From assembly GCA_965602945.1 (NCBI GenBank), contig CBFDBC010000177.1, positions 1 through 8,100 on the forward strand: 8,100 nucleotides of DNA, written 5' to 3'. This document shows, piece by piece, positions 1 through 6,921 of the stretch. The number at the start of each line of letters is the position of its first letter. Within the stretch, counting starts at the first letter, position 1. Below the pieces are notes generated by a model that saw only the letters and a list, made by a program, of their open reading frames with translations, was not told the origin of the DNA and made no database searches. This DNA is from JAUXEH01 sp965602945. Lineage in GTDB: Bacteria > Acidobacteriota > Aminicenantia > Aminicenantales > Aminicenantaceae. The translations under genes were made by a program, and so were the position numbers.

Positions 1-785
1 AGGTAGTTCTCATCGAGGTCGGTCTTGACCTCGAAGTCCCGGATGTGGACTTTGGGAGTGGAGTACAAAAAGACATCCCGGAATATTCCACTCAGGCGCC
101 AGAAGTCCTGGCATTCCAGGTAGGAGCCATCGGACCAGCGGTAGACCTCGACCGCCAGCAGGTTCGCCTCTCCGGGCTTGAGGTGGTGGGTGATGTCGAA
201 CTCGGCCGGAAGTCGGCTCCCCTGGCTGTATCCGACCTTGGCCCCGTTGACCCACACATAGAAGGCCGATTCCACTCCCGCGAAATGGAGAAAGACCTCC
301 CGTCCCTTCCATTTAGCCGGGATCAGGAACGTTGTCCGGTACGACCCCACCGGGTTGTAGTTGTGCTGGATAAAGGGCGGGTTCTTCTCGAAGGGATAGG
401 GGTGGTTGAGGTAGATGGGGATGCCGTATCCCTGGAGCTGCCAGTTGGCAGGCACCTCGATCTGATCCCACTGGCTGTCGTCGAAATCGGTTTTATAGAA
501 ATCCTCGGGACGCTGGACCGGCTTTTCCACCCAGTTGAACCGCCACCGGCCGTTTAGGCTGCGGTAAAATGGCGAAGACTTCCGTTTCCCCTCGATAGCC
601 GAAGCCTTATCCGGGTACCCCATCATGGTGGCGTGCGCCGCTTCCTTGTTGCTCCCGATGACCTGGGGATTCTCCCAGTCATTCGTGGGCCCCTGAGCCT
701 GCGCTGCAGTCAGGACAAAAGCGAGCCCCGCACAGAGCGCCGCCAAGCCCATTATGATCCGTTTCATGCTTATGTTTTTTGGCAT
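1..785 (-). CDS. Exported glycoside hydrolase family 2 beta-galactosidase (LacZ/EbgA type), N-terminal part, cut by window edge
   Basis: The first 261 codons are present, and the catalytic TIM barrel lies beyond the left edge. Residues about 9-31 form a signal peptide: a basic start (MKRII), a hydrophobic stretch and a likely cleavage after AQA. Residues about 70-245 are the GH2 sugar-binding jelly-roll. They include the LNGRWRF entry motif at 77-83, VPANWQ at 111-116, NPVGSY at 144-149, SRLPAEFD at 190-197 and RWSDGSYLE at 216-224, followed by the SGIFRDV motif at 232-238. By family knowledge, Asn144 and Asp197 align with LacZ Asn102 and Asp201, which contact galactose and sodium. Unlike cytoplasmic LacZ, this protein carries an export signal, so it probably hydrolyses terminal beta-galactosides outside the cytoplasm. 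Two adjacent ATGs exist at 788 and 785. An AAGGAG at 793-798 lies 4 and 7 bases from them, so 785 was preferred. The family is clear; the natural substrate is not. Confidence 0.93.
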   Translation of the reverse strand, partial: MPKNISMKRIIMGLAALCAGLAFVLTAAQAQGPTNDWENPQVIGSNKEAAHATMMGYPDKASAIEGKRKSSPFYRSLNGRWRFNWVEKPVQRPEDFYKTDFDDSQWDQIEVPANWQLQGYGIPIYLNHPYPFEKNPPFIQHNYNPVGSYRTTFLIPAKWKGREVFLHFAGVESAFYVWVNGAKVGYSQGSRLPAEFDITHHLKPGEANLLAVEVYRWSDGSYLECQDFWRLSGIFRDVFLYSTPKVHIRDFEVKTDLDENY

Positions 786-792
786 CATGTTT

Positions 793-798
793 CTCCTT
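793..798 (-). promoter_or_regulatory. Shine-Dalgarno AAGGAG of the beta-galactosidase gene
   Basis: On the minus strand AAGGAG lies 4 bases before the ATG at 788 and 7 bases before the ATG at 785. The spacing favours the second ATG. The choice changes the protein by one residue only. Confidence 0.7.
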
Positions 799-842
799 GT
801 CCTGCTCCGCTCACATGGTCAGGCTCAGATGAATGATTCTAA

Positions 843-857
843 GGCGCTCTGAGCGCC
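843..857. other. Small perfect inverted repeat in the gap between the esterase-sialidase and beta-galactosidase genes
   Basis: GGCGCTC and GAGCGCC flank a single central base. As RNA this folds as a 5-6 bp GC-rich stem with a 3-5 base loop. It lies 33 bases past the stop codon of the upstream gene. Read in the transcription direction, the stem is followed by TTAGAATC, not a run of T, so it is a poor intrinsic terminator. It could be a transcript-stabilising hairpin or an attenuating element between two co-transcribed genes. The rest of this roughly 105-base gap shows only the downstream ribosome-binding site. Confidence 0.3.
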
Positions 858-890
858 GGTTGAAAGTCGAATCGAATAGTGCCTCGCTTT

Positions 891-2738
891 TCAGGGCGAA
901 CGCCTCTCTACGGCCATCACATCGCCTGCAGCGGCCATGCTGTCCAGCTCTTGGAGCCTTAAACGGACACTCACTACATATGGCTGCTCTCCCTCGGCCC
1001 AGTGCCCATAGGTTGTAGTCACGGCCGTACCTTCCGGAAGCATCTCGACACCGGGATAGGCGCAGTCCGCTCCGCGGGTGTTGTCCATGAGGCGCACGCG
1101 GTACTGTCCTTCGCGCCCTTCCACGATATCCTCGTAGGTCCCGACCCAGGCTACCCAGTCGCCCCACGTCGGCGAAAGATGCGTTCTATCTCGGAAGGAT
1201 ATGAACAGCCGGCCGTCAGGGGCGTAGCGTGCCGTGTGCCGGTCGCCTGTCAGGGATGCGGGCAGCTCTCGCGGCTCGCTCCAGGTCATGCCTTCGTCGT
1301 CGGAAAAAATGACCCAGGAATTCCGTGTCCTGCTGTTCTCCCTGAGCAGGCCAGCGAGCTGGTTCCCATCGGGAGAGCGCACGATACCGGGCTCGCAGAG
1401 ATGCACCCGGCTTCCTTTGAGGATCTCTTTGGGGGAGGACCAGGTGAGGCCGCCGTCCCGTGAGAGGATCTTGTAGAGTGTGAACACACCTGTTCGCGCA
1501 CCGTCTTTATGGATGAAACGCCCGTCATCGTGGAACATGGCCATGTAGTCGCCGTTTTTGAGGCGCTCCACACAGCCCATGGCTACGATCCCTCCAAAGT
1601 CGCCGATGGGATTGAGCGGGCTCCAGGTGAGGCCGTCATCTTCGGATACGGCCATGCGGATGGGATAGAGCCCCGAGAACATGATCAGCCGCTTCACCCC
1701 CTGAGGATCCACAACGCGGTGAAGGGTGGGAACCTCCTGGCTCGTGGCCCAGTTCTCGGGCGTGGGCAGGCGGCCGCTCCAGGTAAGGCCCGCGTCCAGG
1801 CTCCGCTTCATCACCACCGCTCCCCTGCCGTGTCCCTTTGGATACACGGCGATCATGGTCTTCCCGTCTTCCAGGAGCACGGTCGTGGGATGCCCCAGGT
1901 ACTGATCCTTCTCGCGGTCCACCACGACCTGGCGGTGCGTCTGATCGGCAAGGTCCAGTGTCGGAATCGTGTATGCGGGCGGTTCGATGCCGCCCGCGCC
2001 CTCGATGCTGCCGATCGATTCCGCCAGGACATAGTACAGGCTTTTGGCGATCAGGCCGTGGCCCTCCGCGTTGGGATGCACGCCGTCCGTCATCCAGCGG
2101 TCGATGTCCGTACCTTTCCGGGCCTGTGCGGACCACTCTCCGAAGAGATCCACAACAGGAACATCCTCCGCCAGCGCTACTTTGCGGCAGGCTTCGGCAT
2201 AGTCTGCCAGCCTGAAATTCAGGCCCTGTGACACATAGGGCTGATATTTCCCGGCCGGGCTTCGCTTTCCCATGGGGGGAGAGGTCAGGAGCAGAGGCTC
2301 TGCACCCGCCTCCCGGCATTTTTTGACCAGTTCACTCAGGTTTTGTGCATACTCTTCCAGGGGAAGTCGTGGATCTTCGTTGCCTTCATCGATATAGGCA
2401 TCGTTCGTGCCGTACATGATGACCACATAATCCGGTCCCAGGGTCAGGACATTTTGCTCAAGCCGCGCAAGGGCCATGTCGGCCTGCTCCCGGGCCACTC
2501 CCTGGTTGACCACCTCGGCACTGACACCGGTTTCGAACAGCAGTTCATTGAGTATGGAAGAGAAGGTGTGTTCGGAACTCACTCCCTGACGCACTCCTTT
2601 TGTGATGGAATCGCCCAGGGCCACGATGGTGATCGGGGAATCGCCCCTCCCCTTCTCTGCACTGCAGCTCAGGAACAGGATGGTGCAGACCAGCAGAGCT
2701 AGTGACAGGATACCGATGTGAACGAAAACTCGCCGCAT
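891..2738 (-). CDS. Exported SGNH/GDSL esterase fused to a sialidase-like (BNR/Asp-box) beta-propeller
   Basis: This is a 615-residue two-domain hydrolase. Residues 1-24 are a signal peptide (MRR, then a hydrophobic core). Cys25 after FLS is a possible lipoprotein cysteine, though Phe at -3 is not canonical. Residues about 36-240 are an SGNH hydrolase: GDS with nucleophile Ser44, block II Gly80 (NQG), GTND at 110-113, and the acid-base pair Asp218/His221 in DGVHPN. Residues about 270-595 are a sialidase-superfamily propeller with four Asp boxes of form SxDxGxTW at 313-320, 365-372, 426-433 and 479-486, plus CEPGIV at 448-453 and RHTARY at 500-505. The usual (Y/F)RIP arginine motif is replaced by YLGHP at 280-284, so true sialidase activity is uncertain. 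A plausible role is removal of O-acetyl groups followed by glycan cleavage. The ATG at 2738 has a good ribosome-binding site. A GTG at 2765 is also in frame but lies in the likely -10 element. Confidence 0.9.
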   Translation of the reverse strand: MRRVFVHIGILSLALLVCTILFLSCSAEKGRGDSPITIVALGDSITKGVRQGVSSEHTFSSILNELLFETGVSAEVVNQGVAREQADMALARLEQNVLTLGPDYVVIMYGTNDAYIDEGNEDPRLPLEEYAQNLSELVKKCREAGAEPLLLTSPPMGKRSPAGKYQPYVSQGLNFRLADYAEACRKVALAEDVPVVDLFGEWSAQARKGTDIDRWMTDGVHPNAEGHGLIAKSLYYVLAESIGSIEGAGGIEPPAYTIPTLDLADQTHRQVVVDREKDQYLGHPTTVLLEDGKTMIAVYPKGHGRGAVVMKRSLDAGLTWSGRLPTPENWATSQEVPTLHRVVDPQGVKRLIMFSGLYPIRMAVSEDDGLTWSPLNPIGDFGGIVAMGCVERLKNGDYMAMFHDDGRFIHKDGARTGVFTLYKILSRDGGLTWSSPKEILKGSRVHLCEPGIVRSPDGNQLAGLLRENSRTRNSWVIFSDDEGMTWSEPRELPASLTGDRHTARYAPDGRLFISFRDRTHLSPTWGDWVAWVGTYEDIVEGREGQYRVRLMDNTRGADCAYPGVEMLPEGTAVTTTYGHWAEGEQPYVVSVRLRLQELDSMAAAGDVMAVERRSP

Positions 2739-2743
2739 GCCTC

Positions 2744-2748
2744 CCTCC
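2744..2748 (-). promoter_or_regulatory. Shine-Dalgarno GGAGG that fixes the esterase-sialidase start
   Basis: GGAGG lies 5 bases before the ATG at 2738. The upstream in-frame GTG at 2765 has no comparable site, and using it would add nine residues (MWISDSEGG) that do not look like a signal-peptide start. Confidence 0.75.
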
Positions 2749-2761
2749 GAATCGCTTATCC

Positions 2762-2790
2762 ACACTAATTTAAGGCGGAAGGATTGTCAA
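2762..2790 (-). promoter_or_regulatory. Candidate sigma-70 promoter for the esterase-sialidase gene
   Basis: On the minus strand a perfect TTGACA (-35, 2785-2790) is followed after 17 bases by TAGTGT (2762-2767), a weak -10 matching TATAAT at three of six positions. Transcription would begin near 2755, giving a leader of about 17 bases that contains the GGAGG site. The -35 and the spacing are convincing and the -10 is not, so an activator may be needed. The rest of the 97-base gap shows no terminator for the upstream phosphatase gene. Confidence 0.45.
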
Positions 2791-2835
2791 TAATGCGGGC
2801 TGAATCTCACAAGAGAGCCAGATAAAACAAGCTGT

Positions 2836-4776
2836 TCAGTTGCCCAATCTTGCACTGAGTTCCAGGAGCCTATCGCGCCTGCTAAGGAGGGCGTCGATCT
2901 GCTCGTTCGAAAGAAGACCCTTGAGCTGGCTGCGCAGCTCTTTTCGCTCCAGCTCCTGGAGCTTGAGCTCCAGATAGGGACTGAGAGGGCGATCGATCCG
3001 CCATTCCTTGTCTGAACCCGGAAGGAAATCTTGGTGAATATCAGGCGAGAACGAAAAGCCGATGCCCAGGTCTCCAAGGAGGATACGCCTTTCCCTAGGG
3101 AGCAGCATCTTGGCTAAGTCCTCGTGTAATGCCATATCGATATCGAACAGAGCAAAGATTCCCCGTGCATCCGCCAATTCCTGCGCCAATTCTTTCTTAA
3201 GGTCTTCCATCAGCCCGGCGGTTATCAGCCATTCCTTGCTCCTAGCGGTTTCAGGAAAGAGTATAAGCGATCCCACCTGCCTGTCGATCTTGCGAATAAC
3301 GACAGGGGGAACGATCTTCAGCTCCAGCATGCGGCTTATCCGGTAGGCGGCGACCACATGTTTGTAGGTCTCCAGCCGGGCCTGAGGATTATTCCTGTCC
3401 CGCATCTCATCGATTGTGTTGAATACCGCTCTCTGCTCCAGGTTATCATGTTCGACATCATACATCACAACTTTGCTGCCCCTCTTTGTCTGGATAACAG
3501 AGGAAACTCCGATGATCTTTGCTTTTTTTAAATAATCCTCGAGATCTCGGTTGGGAAGCTGCTCGAGAATGGACGATCTCCCCTGGCCTTCGGGAGGCTC
3601 CTTTCTGGGTGGGCCCTGAGCTGCAGGATTTCGTGATGGGAGCGCCCTTATTCCTTCCTTGTCGATAATAAGCGCCCAGGGATTCCCATCTTTTACATGG
3701 TACACCATCGCAACGTCAACTCTTAAAATCCTGTCATGGTACCGGGACGTGATTCCTTTGTCCTCGGTCGGAGTGTGTGCGATAACGATGTATTCGGCCT
3801 CGATCTCCTTTAACACATCATCAATTTTATTGTGTATAAGAAGAGCTTCATGCTCCAGGGCATTCTCTCTGTGCCAGAGCGGGCCTTGAACATCAAAAAG
3901 TATGTCCGTCAATTCCCGGAGTCGCTCGGCTACGGGGCCGTACTCATCAGGGATTTGTCCTCTCAACTTTCCCGAGTTTATGAGGTCGACCAGGGCGGAG
4001 GTTTCCGCGTAATCAGGGGGAAATGTCATCAACTCCGCAATCTTTTTCTGTAGTTCCAGGAATTCCCTGATACTCGATTGGACTTCCCTGTTTATGCCTT
4101 CCAGTTTAAGCTGTGCCTTTTCTAAGGTCAGCCCGCCGTGCACATACACAGTATCATCGAGTTTGATAATGGCTGGCCGCTGTAAAAGCCAGGAGCCATA
4201 GACTCCCTGGGCCGACACGGCAGACAGCCTGGCGAAATACCCGGGTGGATACCGGTCGTCAAACGCTTCTTTCAACTGCTGCTCACGTGCGCGTCCAGCA
4301 TGGGCGGCGCGGAAACCCTCCCAGGCGGACTGCCGGTCTGCCTCACTTTCCTGCGCCGCGAAATCCTCATAATTCCTTTCTCGCACATAGCGCAGATCCC
4401 GCACAAGATTCATCATATCGTGATTTCCCAAAAGCACATGAACGTGCCCTCCTGCCTTGAGGGCTTCGATCTCGAGTTTCATGGCAAGATCCAGGACCTG
4501 TTTTTCCTGTTCTCCTCGACCGAGAAGGTCTCCACAGAGCACCAGATGCGTTGTGCCTCCGGTCCAGGACATGCTTTCATCCACCAGCTCAGTACTAAGG
4601 AGAATCTCTTTCAGCTGTCCTGCCTCGCCGTGGATGTCTCCCACCGCGACGACCCTGTCAACATCCTTCCACTCCCAGGTCGAGACCTGCTCGACCGGCA
4701 GCAGCGGCAGCGTGACAAAGAGCAGGAGCGCTAAAAGAACCGGGACTTTCTTGAAAGATATGCAGTTGTTTTTCAC
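2836..4776 (-). CDS. Exported PPP-superfamily metallophosphatase with a kinase-like C-terminal extension
   Basis: This is a 646-residue protein. Residues about 8-28 form an uncleaved anchor or signal peptide (FKK, then an LLALLLF core), so the enzyme should act outside the cytoplasm. Residues 40-375 are a calcineurin-like phosphoesterase. Metal motifs are GDIHG at 46-50, GDLLGRG at 82-88, GNHD at 117-120, HGGL at 213-216 and AHTP at 333-336. GPLWHRE at 298-304 recalls the GPLWYRG motif of Shewanella-like (SLP) protein phosphatases. The GDLLGRG form, with Gly where protein phosphatases have DRG, and GNHD instead of GNHE also recall ApaH-type enzymes. Substrate, protein or nucleotide, is open. 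Residues about 380-402 are a Pro/Gly/charged linker. Residues about 410-580 resemble an uncharacterised bacterial kinase-like family, with AVF at 450-452, AAYRISRML at 476-484, VPPVV at 489-493 and GDLGIGFSF at 568-576, but key catalytic residues appear lost. A leucine/charge-rich helical tail follows. The start is a GTG preceded at 4 bases by GGGGAG. Confidence 0.87.
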   Translation of the reverse strand: MKNNCISFKKVPVLLALLLFVTLPLLPVEQVSTWEWKDVDRVVAVGDIHGEAGQLKEILLSTELVDESMSWTGGTTHLVLCGDLLGRGEQEKQVLDLAMKLEIEALKAGGHVHVLLGNHDMMNLVRDLRYVRERNYEDFAAQESEADRQSAWEGFRAAHAGRAREQQLKEAFDDRYPPGYFARLSAVSAQGVYGSWLLQRPAIIKLDDTVYVHGGLTLEKAQLKLEGINREVQSSIREFLELQKKIAELMTFPPDYAETSALVDLINSGKLRGQIPDEYGPVAERLRELTDILFDVQGPLWHRENALEHEALLIHNKIDDVLKEIEAEYIVIAHTPTEDKGITSRYHDRILRVDVAMVYHVKDGNPWALIIDKEGIRALPSRNPAAQGPPRKEPPEGQGRSSILEQLPNRDLEDYLKKAKIIGVSSVIQTKRGSKVVMYDVEHDNLEQRAVFNTIDEMRDRNNPQARLETYKHVVAAYRISRMLELKIVPPVVIRKIDRQVGSLILFPETARSKEWLITAGLMEDLKKELAQELADARGIFALFDIDMALHEDLAKMLLPRERRILLGDLGIGFSFSPDIHQDFLPGSDKEWRIDRPLSPYLELKLQELERKELRSQLKGLLSNEQIDALLSRRDRLLELSARLGN

Positions 4777-4800
4777 TGTTCTCCCCGCACGAACCCAAAT

Positions 4801-4848
4801 TTCGAGCTTATCAGTATCGATATTATTAATATACTACTCGAAGCCCAA
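4801..4848 (-). promoter_or_regulatory. AT-rich dyad and weak candidate promoter upstream of the phosphatase gene
   Basis: This is the most AT-rich patch of the window, lying between the kinase stop (4893) and the phosphatase GTG (4776). Arms TTCGAG (4801-4806) and CTCGAA (4837-4842) form an interrupted inverted repeat. An inner pair, AGTAT (4813-4817) and ATACT (4831-4835), encloses the palindrome TATTAATA (4824-4831). On the minus strand TTGGGC (4843-4848), 17 bases, then TAATAT (4820-4825) is a poor but correctly spaced -35/-10 pair. The dyad would overlap that promoter, as an operator might. The inner and outer arms are not evenly spaced, so a single clean hairpin does not form. I see no T-tract terminator for the kinase gene. 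Confidence 0.3.
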
Positions 4849-4892
4849 AAAGTTTTCCAGCGTCACTTAAAAGGGGCCAAAAGTTGAAACTG

Positions 4893-6827
4893 TCAGGATT
4901 TGACTGAGTCTTCCTCCGGTCTCTGTGCCCGGGCCTTTTCCCCCACCATCTCGATGGTGGCCACGAGCTCGGCCAGCTTGAGGGGCCGTGACAGGAATCC
5001 GTCCATGTCCGCCTCCCCGCACTCCTCCTCGACCTCTTGTTGGGCATGGGCGCTGAATGCGATGATGGGTGTTCGGGTTCCCGTGCTTTTCTCCTTTTCC
5101 CGGATCACGGCCGTGGCCTCGAATCCGTTCAACTCGGGCATCTTGAGATCCATGAGAATCAGGTCAAACCGTTTCTCCTCCCAGGCCTCGATGGCGGCCC
5201 TTCCGGTTGATACCACCTCTGCCGCATGTCCCATCTTTTCCAGCATGCGCTTGATGAGCCTCTGGTTGACCGCGTTGTCCTCGGCCACCAGGACCTCGAG
5301 GGGATGCAGGCTCTCCTGTATGCTGTGATGGGTCAGGATCGAGCCGGGTGGTCTTTCTTCAGGAGCTGCGGTGCCCATTATGGTGAGGATGGCCCGGAAG
5401 AGTTCCCAGGCACTGATGGGTTTTGTCAGATAAGCGCTGACCCCGATCTCCTGGCAGCGGGTGGCATCGCCTCGCTGCCCCGCCGATGTGAGCATGATCA
5501 TGGCCGTGCGGGCGTACTCCGGCTTCTCCTTGATCCGCTCGGCCAGCATGAACCCGTCTTCTCCCGGCATCTGCGCATCCAAAAGGATCAGAGAATAGGG
5601 GCGTCCGGCTTCCTCGGCCTCTTCCAGGGCCCTCATAGCCGAATCCGCGCCTTCGGCCAGTTCTGTTTCCATGCCCCAGTTTTCCAGAAGGTCATGCAGC
5701 AGGCGCCGGTTCGTCGCGTTGTCGTCTACCGCCAGCACCCGGATCCCGCGCAGGCGCTGCGGGTCGTACTGAGGGGGTGCCTCGGCAGCGGGGCGCCGTT
5801 TGAAGCGGGCGGTGAAATAGAACGTGCTCCCGGGGCCTCCTTCCGTGTCCTCTGATACGGCCGCCGGGCTTTCCAGCCAGATCTCCCCACCCATCATCTG
5901 CACCAACCGGTAGGATATGGACAGGCCCAGGCCGGTCCCCCCGTACCTGCGGGTCGTGGAGCCGTCGGCCTGAGAAAACGCCTCGAATATCAGACCCTGT
6001 TTATCTTTTGGGATGCCGACTCCGGTGTCCCTGACCGTGAATTTGAGGGTCACCTCTTCATCGTCCTCTTTCTCGAGAGTCACGCGCAGGATCACCTCTC
6101 CGTGTTCGGTGAACTTGATGGAGTTGCCTATGAGGTTGATCAGGATCTGCCGCAGGCGGCCGGGGTCTCCCACCAGGGCGTCCGGGACCTCGGCTGCGAT
6201 CCAGTATATGAGCTCCAGATTCTTCTGGTAGGCGCGCACTGCAAGCGTCTTGATGGTTTCTCCCAGGCTGTCCCTCAGCTTGAAATCGATAGGCTCCAGA
6301 TCGAGCTTGCCAGCCTCGACCTTTGAGAAATCCAGTATGTCGTTGATGATCGTGAGCAGCGATTCGGAGGAAGATTGGACCATGTCCAGATATTCCCGCT
6401 GGTCCGGCGTGAGCTCGGTGTCCATGGCCAGCTCGGTCATGCCCATGATCCCGTTCATGGGAGTCCGGATCTCATGGCTCATGTTCGCCAGGAATTCGCT
6501 CTTGGCCTGGCTGGCCTGTCTGGCGTCTACCACGGCCTGTTCCAGCTCCCGCGTGCGCTCGGAGATGATGCGGTCCATGTCGGTTATTATCTCCCGCAGG
6601 CGGTCCTGCCTTCGGCCCGCGGCCCGTGCCACCAGGCCGAGCCACACGGGGGCGCTGTCCAGGATCCAGAGCAGAGGATTGCTCAACTGCTTGTCGAGCA
6701 GGCCCCTGAGGTCGATATAACCATTGGCCAAAAAAGTATCTATCAGGGTGCCGGCCAGGGGAAACAGGGAACCGAAGAGTGCACCATACAGGGTATAATT
6801 CCGGGTCGCGGTTCGGAAGACTTTCAT
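4893..6827 (-). CDS. Membrane-anchored hybrid sensor histidine kinase with two C-terminal receiver domains
   Basis: This is a 644-residue protein. Two hydrophobic segments at about 11-34 and 51-68 leave a loop of only some 16 residues, so no sizeable extracytoplasmic sensor exists. The PLLWILDSAPVWLGL stretch and following RRQD resemble a short two-helix input module I recall from other hybrid kinases. A coiled coil runs about 72-108. HisKA holds the phospho-acceptor His118 in SHEIRTPMNG. The HATPase domain (about 215-342) has the N box around Asn231-Asn235, DTGVGI at 267-272, FEAF at 281-284 and GGTGLGL at 296-302. REC1 (about 361-485) has DD 368-369, phospho-acceptor Asp417 and Lys469. REC2 (about 510-630) has ED 516-517 and Asp560, but Arg614 replaces the usual Lys in the KP motif. 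There is no HPt domain, so a separate phosphotransfer protein is expected. It is divergent from the diguanylate cyclase gene. The ATG has only AAGGG directly abutting it, and a TGA lies 15 codons upstream, so no better start is visible. Confidence 0.96.
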   Translation of the reverse strand: MKVFRTATRNYTLYGALFGSLFPLAGTLIDTFLANGYIDLRGLLDKQLSNPLLWILDSAPVWLGLVARAAGRRQDRLREIITDMDRIISERTRELEQAVVDARQASQAKSEFLANMSHEIRTPMNGIMGMTELAMDTELTPDQREYLDMVQSSSESLLTIINDILDFSKVEAGKLDLEPIDFKLRDSLGETIKTLAVRAYQKNLELIYWIAAEVPDALVGDPGRLRQILINLIGNSIKFTEHGEVILRVTLEKEDDEEVTLKFTVRDTGVGIPKDKQGLIFEAFSQADGSTTRRYGGTGLGLSISYRLVQMMGGEIWLESPAAVSEDTEGGPGSTFYFTARFKRRPAAEAPPQYDPQRLRGIRVLAVDDNATNRRLLHDLLENWGMETELAEGADSAMRALEEAEEAGRPYSLILLDAQMPGEDGFMLAERIKEKPEYARTAMIMLTSAGQRGDATRCQEIGVSAYLTKPISAWELFRAILTIMGTAAPEERPPGSILTHHSIQESLHPLEVLVAEDNAVNQRLIKRMLEKMGHAAEVVSTGRAAIEAWEEKRFDLILMDLKMPELNGFEATAVIREKEKSTGTRTPIIAFSAHAQQEVEEECGEADMDGFLSRPLKLAELVATIEMVGEKARAQRPEEDSVKS

Positions 6828-6892
6828 CCCTTTTCTGTACCACCATACAACTTTTTTCCCATCGGCTCAATCCCCTTCCCGCTCCTCTGCAA

Positions 6893-6921
6893 TTGACATT
6901 CGGGGTCCTGTGGATTATAAA
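6893..6921 (+). promoter_or_regulatory. Near-consensus sigma-70 promoter of the diguanylate cyclase gene
   Basis: A perfect TTGACA (6893-6898) is followed by exactly 17 bases and then TATAAA (6916-6921), which matches TATAAT at five of six positions. Transcription would start near 6928, leaving a leader of about 20 bases that carries AGGAG at 6938-6942, five bases before the ATG. The strength suggests that expression is high or constitutive unless repressed. It lies in the 120-base gap shared with the divergent kinase gene. Confidence 0.7.

Noticed and set aside
1509..2231. Long plus-strand open frame antisense to the esterase-sialidase gene
   Set aside because: Its composition is His/Arg/Gly-rich with no recognisable domain, and the opposite strand carries clear catalytic motifs and Asp boxes. 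It is a shadow frame. The same holds for the frames at 5226-5855 (plus), 45-557 (plus) and 7371-7889 (minus).
2739..2765. N-terminal extension of the esterase-sialidase from a GTG at 2765
   Set aside because: There is no ribosome-binding site there, the extension does not fit a signal peptide, and the GTG lies in the candidate -10 element. The ATG at 2738 has GGAGG at 5 bases.
2800..2825. GGCT/AGCC pairing downstream of the phosphatase gene as a terminator
   Set aside because: The stem is short and has an asymmetric bulge, and no T run follows in the transcription direction.
4861..4892. Runs of A/T and GGGGCC just after the kinase stop as a terminator
   Set aside because: The elements do not pair as an inverted repeat, so no stem with a T tract forms.
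6842..6870. Possible minus-strand promoter for the kinase gene: TTGAGC, 17 bases, TATGGT
   Set aside because: Both hexamers match poorly, and the transcript would begin only about eight bases before the ATG. I could not separate it from chance, so it was not listed as a feature.
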